This document shows, one piece after another, positions 22,440 to 33,427 of a DNA stretch of 64,000 nt. The translations under genes and the position numbers were made by a program. The stretch spans positions 51,535,921-51,599,920 of the forward strand of contig CP092870.1 in assembly GCA_030710605.1 (NCBI GenBank). Reading direction: 5' to 3'. The notes under the pieces are model-generated. The model did no database searches, was not told the origin of the DNA, and was given only the letters and a program-made list of their open reading frames with translations. This DNA comes from Cordylochernes scorpioides. Its lineage: Eukaryota; Arthropoda; Arachnida; Pseudoscorpiones; Chernetidae. Each line of letters begins with the position of its first letter. The stretch's first letter is position 1.

Positions 22440-22559
22440 TTGAGCGATTTAAAATAAAGCTTCCTACAAAAGACACTCGTCCCATGATTCTCGTATTTTT
22501 GCTTACAATGGTGTTTACCGCATTGCTCTAGCGCGAATATTCGCGGAGTTATTAATTTT

Positions 22560-22594
22560 TAAAATAGTGCGGGACTTTTGGAACACCCTGTATA
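22560..22594. repeat. terminal fragment of a DNA transposon
   Basis: 'gggacttttggaacaccctgta' is the kind of end seen in arthropod Tc1/mariner-superfamily elements. It lies directly against the Tc1 element; nothing else of it is recognised. Confidence 0.4.
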
Positions 22595-22596
22595 TA

Positions 22597-24015
22597 CACT
22601 GCGTGACATTGAAAATGGAACACCAAGAAATAGTGGCCAGAAAGTGATGAAACTCGGCAGACAGAGAGAGACAGGGACGAAAAATAAGTGATCTTTATTT
22701 CAAAATGATAGTCATAATACAGAGCGAGAACGGCGTCGGCTTAGTAGCAAGTAGGACCACCGCGGACGGCGATGCACGCAGCAACACGTCTAGGTAGAGA
22801 GTCAATCAGAGTACGGATGGCGTCCTGAGGGATGGCTCTTCATTCCCTCTCAACCATTTGCCACAGTTCGTCTTCTGAACGCGGCTGTGGCAAGGCATGC
22901 AAACGGCGTCCAATGATGTCCCAGACGTGCTCGATTGGTGAGAGATCAGGAGAGTACGGTGGCCAGGGAAGCATCTGTACATCTTGCAGAGTTTGTTGGC
23001 TAATGCGAGCAGTGTGCGGTCGGGCGTTATCCTGCTGATAAAGGGCATTGGGTACCCCCTGAAGGTAGGGGAGTGTCACCGGTCGCAGCACATCATCAAC
23101 GTATCGTTGGGCCGTCATAGTGCCCTGAATACGAAGTAAAGGTGACCTGGAATCATACGCGATTGCGCCCCAAACCATGATTCCACGTTGTCGCACGGTG
23201 GGGCGTTCCACAATTGCTGCCGGATTGGACCTTTCTCCACGTCGACGCCACACGCGTACACGGCGACTATCACTGGACAAGCAGAAACGCGACTCATCTG
23301 AGAACACGACCCTGTGCCATTCCGTCATCCACGTCGATCTAGCCCGGCACCATTCCAAACGTTGGCGCCTATTCGGTGGGGTCAATGGCAGTCTTCTTAG
23401 CGGACGGCATGAGTGCAAGCCATTAGCAACCAATCGACGGGAAATGGTTCTGGTCGAGATGGAATGATCTAGGGTGTCTTGCACATGTTGCAGGATGGCG
23501 GTACAAGTGGCTTGTGGGGCCGCCACTGCTTGTCGAAGGATACGCCGATCCACACGTGCTGACGTCACTCTGGTTGCACCGACATTCCTATAAATTGCCA
23601 CATTTCCTTGTTCCAACCATCTTCTCCACAGTCGGTGCACCGTGGACGCACCAAGGTGTGTATCAGCTGCGATTTGACGTATGGACCAACCTGCCCTTTT
23701 CAGTCCGATCACCATGCCCCTCGTAAAAGCGTCTGTCTGCTTGAACTGCCTCCGTTTACGATGACCTGGCATTCTCTGTTATTATACGTGTCTTTTGACA
23801 CAAGAACAAAATTTCTACAATGATTTTCCTTGAAGAAATAACGACATGAATACTGTCCTTTCTGCAAGTTCCTTCCCTTATATCTTACTCCATGTGCGCA
23901 CGAGAGCTGCGCATTTTACATCATTTGCATAACTCGGTTAGGCGCGTCTACCCTGAAATTTGCATAATTTTCTGGCCACTATTTCTTGGTTTTCCATTTT
24001 CAATGTCACGCAGTG
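22597..24015 (-). mobile_element. Tc1 element, nearly intact
   Basis: 1419 bp with terminal inverted repeats of about 47 bp beginning CACTGCGTGACATTGAAAAT, matching at both ends with about one or two differences, and TA on both sides (22595-22596, 24016-24017). It carries one transposase gene on the minus strand. Confidence 0.93.
22738..23772 (-). pseudogene. Tc1 transposase (DD34E) with one nonsense codon
   Basis: Starts MPGHRKRRQFKQTDAFTRGM. Two HTH motifs are visible (GWSIRQIAADTHLGASTVHR; TRTISRRLVANGL). Catalytic blocks: VVFSDESRFCLSSDSRR (D), LYQQDNARPHTARISQQT (D), PPYSPDLSPIEHVWD (E), 34 residues between the last two. The frame is open for 310 codons and ends VERE-stop at 22840-22842; reading on gives RAIPQDAIRTLIDSLPRR and IAVRGGPTCY, the normal Tc1 C-terminus, in the same frame. 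The stop TGA replaces an expected TGG (W). Apart from this change the gene is full length. Confidence 0.9.
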
Positions 24016-24128
24016 TATTTGAATTGAACCTAATGATTTGTTTAATAGATTTGCATCAGAAGTGACAGGTAAATTTGAAGTGATTAGTTTATTCTTCTCT
24101 ATCGATTTGCTTTTATAAATCGTGTGCA

Positions 24129-24700
24129 TTAGACTGTGTCAATGTGCCGAGACGTTGCATTAATATTCCTGATATTTTCTGTTACATTTGTGGGAAATTA
24201 ACTTTCAGAGTTCAAAGGCGACCCTTTACACCGCTCATCAAAAAGTGCTAACAACTTTATTTTGGCTGTAAAGTCGATGACCAAGATAAAACTTGGGCTC
24301 CTCATCATTGTTGTGATATTTGTGCTCGACTCTTACAGGGTGGATTAAAGGTGAACGTCATATGCCTTTTGCGGTTCCAATGATATGGAGGGAACCTAAA
24401 GACCATTCTTCAGACTGTTATTTTTGTTTAACAAAGACTACAGGTTTTACATCCAAATCAAGACATACAGTTGAATATCCAGATTTGCCTCCTGCTATGA
24501 GACCGGTTCCTCATAGTGATATTTTACCTGTGTCACAGCTTCCTGAAAATGTAATATTTAGTGACGATGATTCAGATAGACGAGAGCAACAGTCGGATGA
24601 CACAAATTTTGAAGCAGGTGCTTCATTTGAACCTCATTTGTTAACCGAAGGAGATTTTGAAGGCCTCGTACGTGAATTATATTTATCCAAAAAACAGTGA
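24129..24700 (+). pseudogene. dispersed arthropod protein family, N-terminal part
   Basis: In two frames: CYICGKLTF, DDQDKTWAPHHCCDICARL, then in a 126-aa open frame GWIKGERHMPFAVPMIWREP, DHSSDCYFCLTKTTGF and YPDLPPAMRPVPHSDILPV, ending in an acidic stretch and LLTEGDFEGLVRELYLS. The WREP...DCYFC pattern is that of an uncharacterised, multi-copy arthropod family with several cysteine pairs (possible zinc binding). I know no tested function. It continues after a gap at 24780. Confidence 0.6.
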
Positions 24701-25190
24701 ATCTGGGGCTGGAATCTGCTGCATTTTCGTAGGACCTCAGATTCGATAATTGCTGCAGGATGGAAATTTCCAAAATAGGCTGAATGAAGTTGAAGCAGCA
24801 GCATGGAACACTTTTAGAAACGTTTGAAAGAACTTCTTAGGAAGTGTCAAGTTTGAAAATTACCAAGATAAAGTTAATGATCTGTTGCTTTCCTACAAGG
24901 CACTGGGATGTAACATGTCTCTCAAGATCCATTATCTGCATTCACATCTGGATTTCTTTCCAGACAATCTTGGTGCAGTTAGCAATGAGCATGGTGAGAG
25001 GTTTCATCAAGATATATCAAGCACGGAGAAGCGGTACCAAGTAAATGGACTCCCGGTATGCTTGCTGACCCCTGCTGGACACTCAAGAGGGATGTACCAC
25101 AAACAAAGTATAGAAGAAAATCCACTGTCACTACTTTTCAATCAAATAAATATATTTCTTTCATATAGGCCTATATATTAAAAACATTTC
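24701..25190 (+). pseudogene. same protein family, C-terminal part after internal deletion
   Basis: After several frame changes: NDLLLSYKALGCNMSLKIHY, LHSHLDFFPDNLGAVSNEHG, ERFHQDISSTEKRYQVNG. This is the conserved C-terminal block of the family above. The long middle part, several hundred residues in family members as I recall them, is missing, so the copy is deleted internally. It ends near 25130 with a lysine-rich tail. No terminal repeats seen. Confidence 0.6.
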
Positions 25191-25844
25191 CAAATTTCAA
25201 GTAGGTGTATTTCAAAAATCTTGCGTGATAGAAAAAAAAATTAATGGTATATTAGGAACAAGCACAAAGAGTTAAATTTAGATAAGTCTCTGTTTCTTTT
25301 GGGACAAAAAATAATATTTTTTGATAAACAAGTGTAATGTAATAAGGATTATGCAAAAATGCTTACGTAATATTTTTGCTGTATTTATCCCAATTAAAAA
25401 AAAAAGGCTGTCACCCAAAAACCATTGTCGATGGAAAATTTCTGATTAGATTTGTGAGTTTAGCATGAAAAGTTACACTAGAAACGCCACCAGGTTCTCT
25501 TGGGAAAAAATGTTGTTGACCAGTGTTATCTTTAATATCACAATATCATCTGTGTTGTTTACACAACTATTTACAAAGGATATAGCGGGTGCTTTGTATA
25601 TATAATGCAAAGATATGAATAAAATGAATTATATTCAATTTGAAATGTATATTCCTATAATTTTAGAAAGTTTATTTTAATTTGAAAAACTGTTCTCTGT
25701 AGGGTTACCAGGCCTCTCATTCTAACAATGACAGTTATTTTATTGCTTAGCTTAATTGGTGGAAGAGCCCCATTGTGGAATAACTTGATCCAAGCCGTGT
25801 TGAGTTCTCAAATTTAAATGATACAATGGAATCAATTACAAACC
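25191..25844. other. no recognisable gene
   Basis: AT-rich noncoding sequence, with no repeat or frame that I recognise. Confidence 0.5.
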
Positions 25845-27235
25845 TAATATATGATCTGAATATGAATTGATCAATTGCGCATTGGATATAGTAGTGAAAT
25901 ATTTATCAATAACGCACTGATATGTTATTTCGATCTATGTTCTAATAAACAATATGAAATCGATCTATGTAGTGATCTGACGTGCACTGTGGATATCGAA
26001 ACAATTTGTTAACTGATCACACTGGATATGACATCACTTTCTATAAACACAATTTAAATATCAATAAAACTCGCACTGGATATGGAATCTACAAATAAAA
26101 TGATAAACCTCACGATGGGTATGATACCAATATACGAATTGATCAAATACGCTATGGAAATGGGAGAAAATGTATGAATTCATAAAAAGCGCACAGGATG
26201 TGGAATGGAATATAAAATTATCAAACGCGCAATGTTTATGAAATTACTATATGAATTGATCAAACACCCATTGGCTATGAGATCAATATAAAGACTGATC
26301 AAACGCGCACAGGATATGAATTTGAAAAATGAATTGATCGAACGCACAAATTTGATATTGAATCTATATATGAATTGACAAACACAAACTGGATATGGAA
26401 TCTATATAGATGGGCCTCATATATAGAGTCAATGCATGAACTGTTCGAACGCGCACTGAATATGAAATAAAAATATGAATCAATCAATGGGAAAATATAT
26501 GAAATGATCAAAGACTTTCAGGATATGGAGTCAATATATGAATTGAACAACACCCACTGGATATGGAATTAATTTATAAATTGATAAAACGCGAACTCGC
26601 TATAGAATCAATATATGAACTGATCAAACGCGCACTGAATATGGAATCAAAATATGAATTGATCGAATTGATATAACACCCACTGAATATTAAATTATTA
26701 TATGAAATGATCAAAAGCTTTCATGATATGGAATCAACATATAAATTGACGAGCACTCACTCGTTATGGAATTAATCTATAAATTGATAAAACGTACACT
26801 GGTCATATAATCAATATATGAACTGATCAAACGCGCACCGATTATGGAAATAAAATATGAATTGATGAATGAGAACAGAATATTAAATAAAAATATGAAT
26901 TGATCAAACCCAAATGGATATGGAATTTATATATACGAGTAATTGATAAAACGCGCACGTGATATGGAATCAATATATTAATTAAGCGAATATTCGTTGG
27001 ATATGGGATCAAGTATGAATTGATGAAAAGCGCAATGAATATATAATAAATATATGAAATTATCATCTCCCCATTGGATATGGGATCAAGTATGAATTGA
27101 TGAAAGGCGGACTGGGTTTATAATAAATATATGAAATTATCATCTTCACATTGGATAGGGAATCAACATATGAATTGATCAAATGAGCAATGAATATGGA
27201 ATAAACAAACACCCACTGCCTCATATCAATTGATT
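25845..27235 (+). repeat. 39-bp tandem satellite
   Basis: About 1.39 kb of diverged head-to-tail units near 39 bp (38-40), approximating GATATGGAATCAATATATGA followed by ATTGATCAAACGCGCACTG, so roughly 35 copies. Units share TGATCA and CGCGCACTG cores and differ by many substitutions and small indels, as in an old array no longer homogenised. Some units are duplicated as higher-order blocks (compare 27000-27080 and 27075-27150). No gene inside. Confidence 0.9.
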
Positions 27236-27689
27236 AGATTCCCGGTGTTTGGTAGGTAAGTTTATCTTCTTCTTTTCATAAAATATACATATTCGACCAA
27301 TGATAAGTAACATCCAATAATATAAAATTATAGGATGAACACATCAATGAATAATTCGAATAACTCTTAATATCGACTCTTTGATGTACATTGTGTTGGA
27401 ATCCGGTCAAAGACTTCTGTACAGATTATGAAAAATATATTTAAATATATATTTCTCTGAATATTTTTTGCTTAATTATATTCTGCAACATTTTGTAATT
27501 GCTGTATTTAGAACTCTCGTTTGTTTTTGTAGATAGAGAGAGTTTGCTGCTATTTGGTATGTTATATTTTTGTTTTACATTTAAATTGATGTAGAATAGG
27601 TTAATAGGTATAAATTCTCCATTCTGTTATAAAATAAATATGTTAATCTAAGATGCCTTGATTTTGAAGGTAGTCCCTTAAAGAATGCG
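27236..27689. other. no recognisable gene
   Basis: AT-rich sequence between satellite and a gag relic; no supported feature. Confidence 0.5.
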
Positions 27690-28340
27690 AATTTTAAAGA
27701 ATAGAAAGCGATCTCAAAAATGAAGAAGAAATTGTTAAATGGGAAAATTTAAATAGAGAATCATATGGCATAATAGTACTTTCTATTGAGCCATCAATTG
27801 CCCTGATATATAAGGTAAATAGAAGATTAAAGCAGCTATGGGAGGCCTTAAAATAAGGTATTCAGGCATCTCTGTTATTTGGAATTATCAAGATTAAGAA
27901 TGAAGCCCAGTGAAAGTGCTGATGAACTCATAACAAGAGCTCAGACACTAACAGTGCAAGTTAAGGAATTGGGGAAACAAGTATCAGATATATAAGTTAC
28001 ACGATATATAACAGAAGGTTTATCTCCCAGATTTAACCCTCTACGCACTGTCTTCATCGCAAATAGAAACATGTCTATTGATGCAATTCGATAGCATTTA
28101 CCGAATTTTGAGAAACCATTAGAAACGACCGCAAAACAACTCACATACACAGGCACTAAAAACGGAATATGGCCACATGTCTAGGGGAAAAAGAGGTCCT
28201 GTTTGCAACAAACCGGGACATCTTAAAAGAGACTGCTAATATGATCCCGACAATTCAAATTCAAAATTTCCAAAGAAATACCAAAAGGTACGCCATCAAG
28301 ATGAACATACGCAAAATAGTCAAACTGATAAGGATAATAA
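27690..28340 (+). pseudogene. Copia-type gag relic
   Basis: In changing frames: NEEEIVKWENLNRESYGIIV, LYKVNRRLKQLWEAL-like, MKPSESADELITRAQ, then VCNKPGHLKRDC, a zinc-knuckle half, followed by YDPDNSNSKFPKKYQK. Many stops. It is cut at about 28345 by the 3' end of a LINE. Confidence 0.6.
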
Positions 28341-28344
28341 TCGA

Positions 28345-28640
28345 CGTGAGGAACATTGCCCTCAATGACATCATGTCCTTATTGCTATGGCCCCTACTGC
28401 GACTGTGGGAGAGAGGAAACACTGGAACATATTTTACTCGAGTGTGACAGTATCGATACCCTTAGATTCGCCTTTTATTTATCGCAGGGAGGGAACTCCG
28501 CGACTTCATCCACAGCAAATCAACCTGGCAGGCCTGTGTATATTTTCTCCTGGCTAGTGTCAGATTGAGACCGCGGATCCGCGAGGAAGAAACATGGGAA
28601 GTCTCCGACTGCGCATTTCCTAAATCCATGGTGGTGCTAT
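28345..28640 (+). pseudogene. R1-like LINE, C-terminal fragment (plus strand)
   Basis: SCPYCYGPYCDCGREETLEH and ILLECDSIDTLRFAFYLSQG show the C-terminal cysteine/histidine zinc motif of the LINE polyprotein; after a frameshift the tail matches STWQACVDFLLASDRLRPR of the minus-strand copy at 29359-29727. A 5'-truncated copy with the 3' UTR continuing to about 28900. Confidence 0.75.
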
Positions 28641-29164
28641 TACTAGCATCTGTGTGAGTGAAGTCAAACGTTTTATTTTCCATCTGGAGGCGGACGGATT
28701 TCGACAGAGCTGTCTCTAGCTACCCCAGAACTAGAGAGCATGGTCGAAATTGGACGCCGCTCTCTGATTGGCCGATTAATAGCGCTGCTTCTTTGTTCAC
28801 GACTAATTGGCCATTTTGGAATGTCGTCTAGTCCTTCCAACGGGCTGTACCAAGCAGAACGGCCAAAATGCGCTGTGGCAATGAACCAAGCAATCAGCTA
28901 GCCAACAGAGCTGCAACACAAGTAAGTATCCCCGGGTCAGGGATGGAGAGAAAGAAGGGAAGTGATACTGTAAAAAAAATCATTTTCAATTTGATTTTTA
29001 AGAGGAAAATATTTTTTTTATTAAATAAAAAAGGTATGGAAAATAAAAGATGGTCAAAGGTGATCAGAAAAAAATCCTGAATCTAATAATGATGCTCAGA
29101 ATTAATATTGAAAGCCAAAAGGACCTTTTCAGAACAAAAAACCGCATTTTTCAAATAATAAATA
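28641..29164. other. LINE 3' UTR and AT-rich spacer
   Basis: 28686-28780 repeats, in opposite orientation, the sequence at 29240-29340 ('cgacagagctgtctctag', 'atggtcgaaattggacgcc'): the 3' UTRs of two copies facing each other. The rest up to 29164 is lysine/asparagine-rich in translation and could be gag-like, but I do not claim it. Confidence 0.5.
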
Positions 29165-29358
29165 TCAAAAATAACGGCGGCCAGCCAATGAAAATGAGCG
29201 GCCGTCAAGCCGCATGACCCAGCGGTGACGTCGCGCGATTAATCGACCAATAGGAGGGCGGCGTCCAATTTCGACCATGCTCTCTAGTTCTTGGGTAACT
29301 AGAGACAGCTCTGTCGAAATCCGTCCGTTTCCAGGAGGAAAATAAAACGATTGACTTC

Positions 29359-29727
29359 TCACACACAGGGTGTGATACACTCAGATGCTAGTAACAACTC
29401 CAACATGGAATTAGGAGAAGCAGAGGCGGAGTCCTCCTCTGTTTCTACCTCGCGGGTCCGCGGTCTCAATCTGTCACTAGCCAGGAGAAAATCTACACAG
29501 GCCTGCCAGGTTGAACTGCTGTGGATAAAGTCGCGGTCTTGGCGTATGATCAAGTTCCCTCCCTGCGATAAATAAAAGGCGAAGTCTAAGGGTATCGAGA
29601 CTATCACACTCGAGCAAAATGTGTTACATGTTTCATCTCTCCCAGAGTCGCAAAAGGGGCAGGTTGGATCATCTATAAATCCCATTTTGTGGGCAAAGCT
29701 GTCTGTCCAAGTGTGTCCGTTCAGCAA
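29359..29727 (-). pseudogene. LINE A, C-terminal zinc knuckle and tail
   Basis: NGHTWTDSFAHKMGFIDDPT, CPFCDSGRDETCNTF (frameshifted knuckle), DFAFYLSQGGN, STWQACVDFLLASDRLRPR and a polar tail. It aligns with 52474-52800 (copy C) and 28345-28640. A frameshift near 29610. Confidence 0.78.
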
Positions 29728-29849
29728 GCCAACAATGACGTGTACGCTGGGAATGATGAACGCATATTTTTGTCCAGGAGACTCATAGGATTAAGGCCAA
29801 AGCGGGTGCAAATGGGGCGAGCGGAGGAGTCGAATCTGCTCTGCCAGGC

Positions 29850-30300
29850 CGCCCACGCCTACTTGTACGCTGTGGATTTAAGTTCCGACAGCGGCGCGAG
29901 GCGATAAGAGCTCGGGAGATCAGACCCAGCACCACTTTTCGCGAGCTCATCTGCAACGTCGTTGATGACGATTCCGCTATGACCTTTAATTCAGCGTAGG
30001 GAACACCTATTCCCACATTGCGGTTCAGTCGTGGAATCAGCAACTAGGCCATGGTAATCAGGTAGTTGCCTGTCCTGCAGTAGAGGACTGAGTTCACAAC
30101 TGAAAGATTATACAGGAGAACTTCAATAGTGGTATTAACGGGAAGCTCTAAAGCGTTCTCAAGTGCTTTGATCATAGCAAATGCTTCCGCTTGGAAGACT
30201 GAACAGCGACGCGACAAAACATAACATTCACGCAGTTCATGTAAGTTATCATTCACGCACATTCTATATAAACCTGCGCCAACTCCATCCTTGGTTTTGG
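29850..30300 (-). pseudogene. LINE A, RNase H
   Basis: RRCSVFQAEAFAMIKALENA, LLYNLSVVNSVLYCRTGNYL and, in another frame, LIPRLNRNVG, the order of the RNase H domain in copy C. The catalytic FLDN block is changed to LLYN, so the site is altered. Several stops. Confidence 0.7.
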
Positions 30301-30699
30301 AGCGTCTGTATAGTAGGTAACCTCGGTTTGTATTCCAGGAATATTGTTGGGAGCGAAAAATAAGGGTGGATAAGACAGAGGTTGAGGAGAGGGAGGAGGT
30401 TCGACTGGAAAGTCAGCGTCCACGAAACCATATTTTTAAAGATATAGTTCAGTTTTGGCTTCAATTTCCAGTTCGAGGGGGAGAACACGAGATAAGGAAA
30501 GAGTTATTTGTTGATTTGATGGCGCTACACGCCCTGATAAGGAAAGGTCGTTGCGTGCTTAGTAAACGTTTTTGGAGCGTTCTGAAAGATTGGGAAACCA
30601 CACGGGGGAGGCGTAGGCCACCACGGGAACAACAACCTGTAAGTACAGCGTTGTCAAGGCTCCAAATCCAAAACCAAAGTTGAAATTAATAGCCGCGGA

Positions 30700-31720
30700 C
30701 AAGCGAGGAAGAAGCTGCGGACCTTAGAGCACGCCTCAGTAACGTGCTAGTGGAAGGTCAAACCGCGGTCAAACCTTACACCTAGCACTTTAAAGGAGTT
30801 GCTTCCGAAGTCGCCCGCGGGGTTTGTGAAGCAACATAGCCTGACATTTACTCACACTAAGTTCAAGTTTGTGCACTCCTACCACCTAATGATTCTGTTA
30901 ATGGCGTGTTGCGCCCAGGAACATTGGTTAGCCCTATTTCCAGAGACAACAACAACCAGGTCGTCTGCATAGGCCTGCGGATGTACGCAATTCTTGTACT
31001 CCAGTGTGAGCAATTCATCAAAGACGATATTCCTGAACCTTGTGGACAACCTTTGAAAACTCGTCTAGTGACAGTGCATCCATTTACAGACAGTCTGACA
31101 ACACGATCTTCCAGGAACGAGCGAATTGAGTCATTAACGTTCCTGGGACAATCACTTTCACACAAAGCCTTCAATATGCTACAGTGCAGCATATTGTCGA
31201 AGGCACCTTTCGCATCAAAAGAGATAGGAATAGCAGACTTATGTATGGACCGGGAAAGGTTATTTTTTAATTTTAAGAGTGCGGCGGTAGTTGATTTACA
31301 TGGCCTGAAACCGAACTGGTTTGGCTGGGATTTACACATTCTCTCAGCCCTCTACGAGAGCCTGGCAAGGATTAGACGCTCTAGAACTTTATTTAGACCA
31401 GGCAACATCGTGATGGGCCTGTGAGACGCGAGTAAGTCCTCACCACATTTTTTGGGGATCAGAATTACATCACTCCAGGGAGCTGGAAAGTGTCCAGTTT
31501 TAAAACACCTGTTAAAATTTTCAGAAAAAACGTCCGGAATTTTATTATTAGTTTAACAATAACAACAGGTGGCATGCCATCACTGCCAGGTGTGGAAGAT
31601 AAGCGAACCTTATCCGCAGCCAGCAGCAGCTCAGCTTCTGAGAACAGAGGATCGTTATCAGAAGTGGACGGCGCGGCTTTATGTAATATAATATGTCCTA
31701 ACATGGAATCGGGCGGGACG
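30700..31720 (-). pseudogene. LINE A, reverse transcriptase
   Basis: LSSTPGSDGMPPVV opens RT; NQFGFRPCKSTTAALLKL, ISFDAKGAFDNMLHCS (catalytic D) and VFKGCPQGSGISS follow; then in another frame AYADDLVVVVS-like sequence near 30990-30950. The N-terminal block (31704-31465) contains stops. Confidence 0.78.
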
Positions 31721-32229
31721 CGAGCAAAATAATGCTTTAAAACGTGTGTTAGAGTGTCCCGCTGACTATCAGTGAAGCCAGTGCCGACCGCGAGTGAGGA
31801 AAGTGTTTTTCTCTTATGCTTTCATCTAATGAATTGGTAAACACCGCCCCAAGGGTTCACTTCGCACTGCGAGCAGACTCTTCTCTACTCCTCCTTCTTG
31901 GTTTTTCTGATCGCAGCACGAAATATGTTATAAAGTTTTCTGTGAAAGACTTTTAGCACACTTCACGCGCGCTCGGCCTTCTGAGTGGCCTTTGGAGCGG
32001 ATTAAATTCCGGTTTCCACCAAGATGCATTTTTTTATTTTGCCAGGCTTATTTGACTTGGAAGGAATGGTCTGTACGCATGAGTGAAACACTTCATCTCT
32101 GAGTAATGTGATTACATTATCAAGTTGATGTGTGTCACTCACGCTATCTATCAGGTACTCGAAAGTTGAATTTTTTTCTTTTAAGTGTGAAAAAAAAAAT
32201 CCCATTCGGCGCGCCCAAAGCTGAAGTGT

Positions 32230-32970
32230 ACTTCGCTAAAATCATTTAAAGTGACATTATTATTATTGCTCATGGATGTGGGATCGAAATTGATGCTAAA
32301 CACGAGGCGTTTATGGTCAGAAAAACCTGGTTGATCGCCTTCCAATCAGGGATCCCGTCCGCGAGGCCAACAGAACAGCAGGTCACATCAATGGAGGAGG
32401 ACATATCGCGCTCCTCCCACCTGATGGTACCGTGTTTGTTGACAACGTGAAGCAGGTTGGCGTCAAGGAAACTCTCAACAGCTTCTCTTCTGGGTGAATT
32501 GGATTTGAGCAACCGCGCTTTGTCTGACCATCTATAAGATTCAGTATTCAAATCGCCGGAGAATATCACCTCGTGGTATTTTATAGATTTAAGGCAGAGG
32601 TCTATCCTATTTAAAAGATTGCTGGCACAACATGATGGCGATAGATAGACACTACATAGAAGTATTGACAAATTGTTCACATCACACAGGACAAACACAG
32701 CGTTCTCACAGGACAAATATTAATATATGAAATTCAGGTTCGGATTTCTCATTATCACCGCCGCTCCCAGTCTGTTGTTATTAATAGAACCATGGCAGAT
32801 CCTGTCAGAGGGCACAGGAATAGATGGTAAACTGCCTTTAGCGACTGGGAGTTCTTGTAATAATAGCACGTCCGTTTTCGCATTAAACATTCATTCCACA
32901 GAGAGAACAAACAATAAGGAGAACGTCTTACAATTTGCTTGAACACACCTGAGCTCGTTCATTGCACTAT
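32230..32970 (-). pseudogene. LINE A, endonuclease
   Basis: LLLQELPVAKG-type start, then CENAVFVLCDVNNL, VYLSPSCCASNLLNRIDLCL, EVIFSGDLNTESYRWSDKAR (GDLN catalytic block) and HGTIRWEERDMSSSIDVTCC. The last 148 residues (32716-32270) are open. An SDH-equivalent block at the end is degraded. Confidence 0.75.
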
Positions 32971-32999
32971 TAATTTATTGAAATTCTCCTGGGCGTCCC

Positions 33000-33427
33000 G
33001 CATATGCTTACACGCCATTAAGTTAGCGCTGTGCTTGCCACTACACCTATGGCATTAAAGCACAGACCTATTGTCACAGGCCTCGGACAGATGCGCACCA
33101 GTACAGTGGCCTGGTAGACATCTTACCGTTGGTGTGGGTCCTGTGACTAAGGCTGCCACAGACACCGCAGGGAAAGACGCGCTTAGACTTTGCGAGTCTC
33201 AGGGGGAGGTAATCAAACGTGATTCTACCGCGCTCGAGCAGAGCAGTATCAACATCCTTGTTTACTTTTATTATCGCGGTGAAGTGTAAGCCCTCTTTTA
33301 TTATCGGCTTAACCATCCTACATTCGGCATCGCAGCAACTTCTCGACAACAGGATGGCACCGAATATCAGCCGCAAGCTGCTCCTCAGTTTTCTCAGTTT
33401 CACGATAAGACGGTGGCATGCCATCAC
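33000..33427 (-). pseudogene. LINE A, ORF1 C-terminus
   Basis: RITFDYLPLRLAKSKRVFPC then GVCGSLSHRTH: a CCHC-like zinc knuckle as in R1-like ORF1. An open frame of 117 aa ends ASVRGL-stop at 33074. Its beginning may be joined to copy B sequence. Confidence 0.5.

Larger units (their letters stand above)
21187..22489 (+). mobile_element. Penelope-like element, 5'-truncated
   Basis: Contains one open frame with the C-terminal half of the Penelope RT and a GIY-YIG endonuclease, followed by a 3' region with a CTGTAGA-stem-GAAAGC structure at 22412-22439, an AATAAA at 22452-22457, and no long poly(A). The 5' part of RT is absent, the usual truncation for these elements. Confidence 0.8.
29165..33427 (-). 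mobile_element. R1-like LINE copy A
   Basis: Leftward order: ORF1 zinc-knuckle end (33427-33000), endonuclease (32970-32230), linker (32200-31750), RT (31720-30700), RNase H (30300-29850), C-terminal knuckle (29727-29359), 3' UTR to about 29165. Every part has stops or frame changes. The head joins the broken tail of copy B at about 33318-33430. Confidence 0.75.

Noticed and set aside
25845-27235. CRISPR-like array
   Set aside because: The units are continuous and diverged with no unique spacers, and the context is eukaryotic transposon DNA; this is a satellite.
27690-28340. A complete Copia element starting at this gag
   Set aside because: No LTR, protease or polymerase follows; the sequence is cut by a LINE end after the zinc knuckle.
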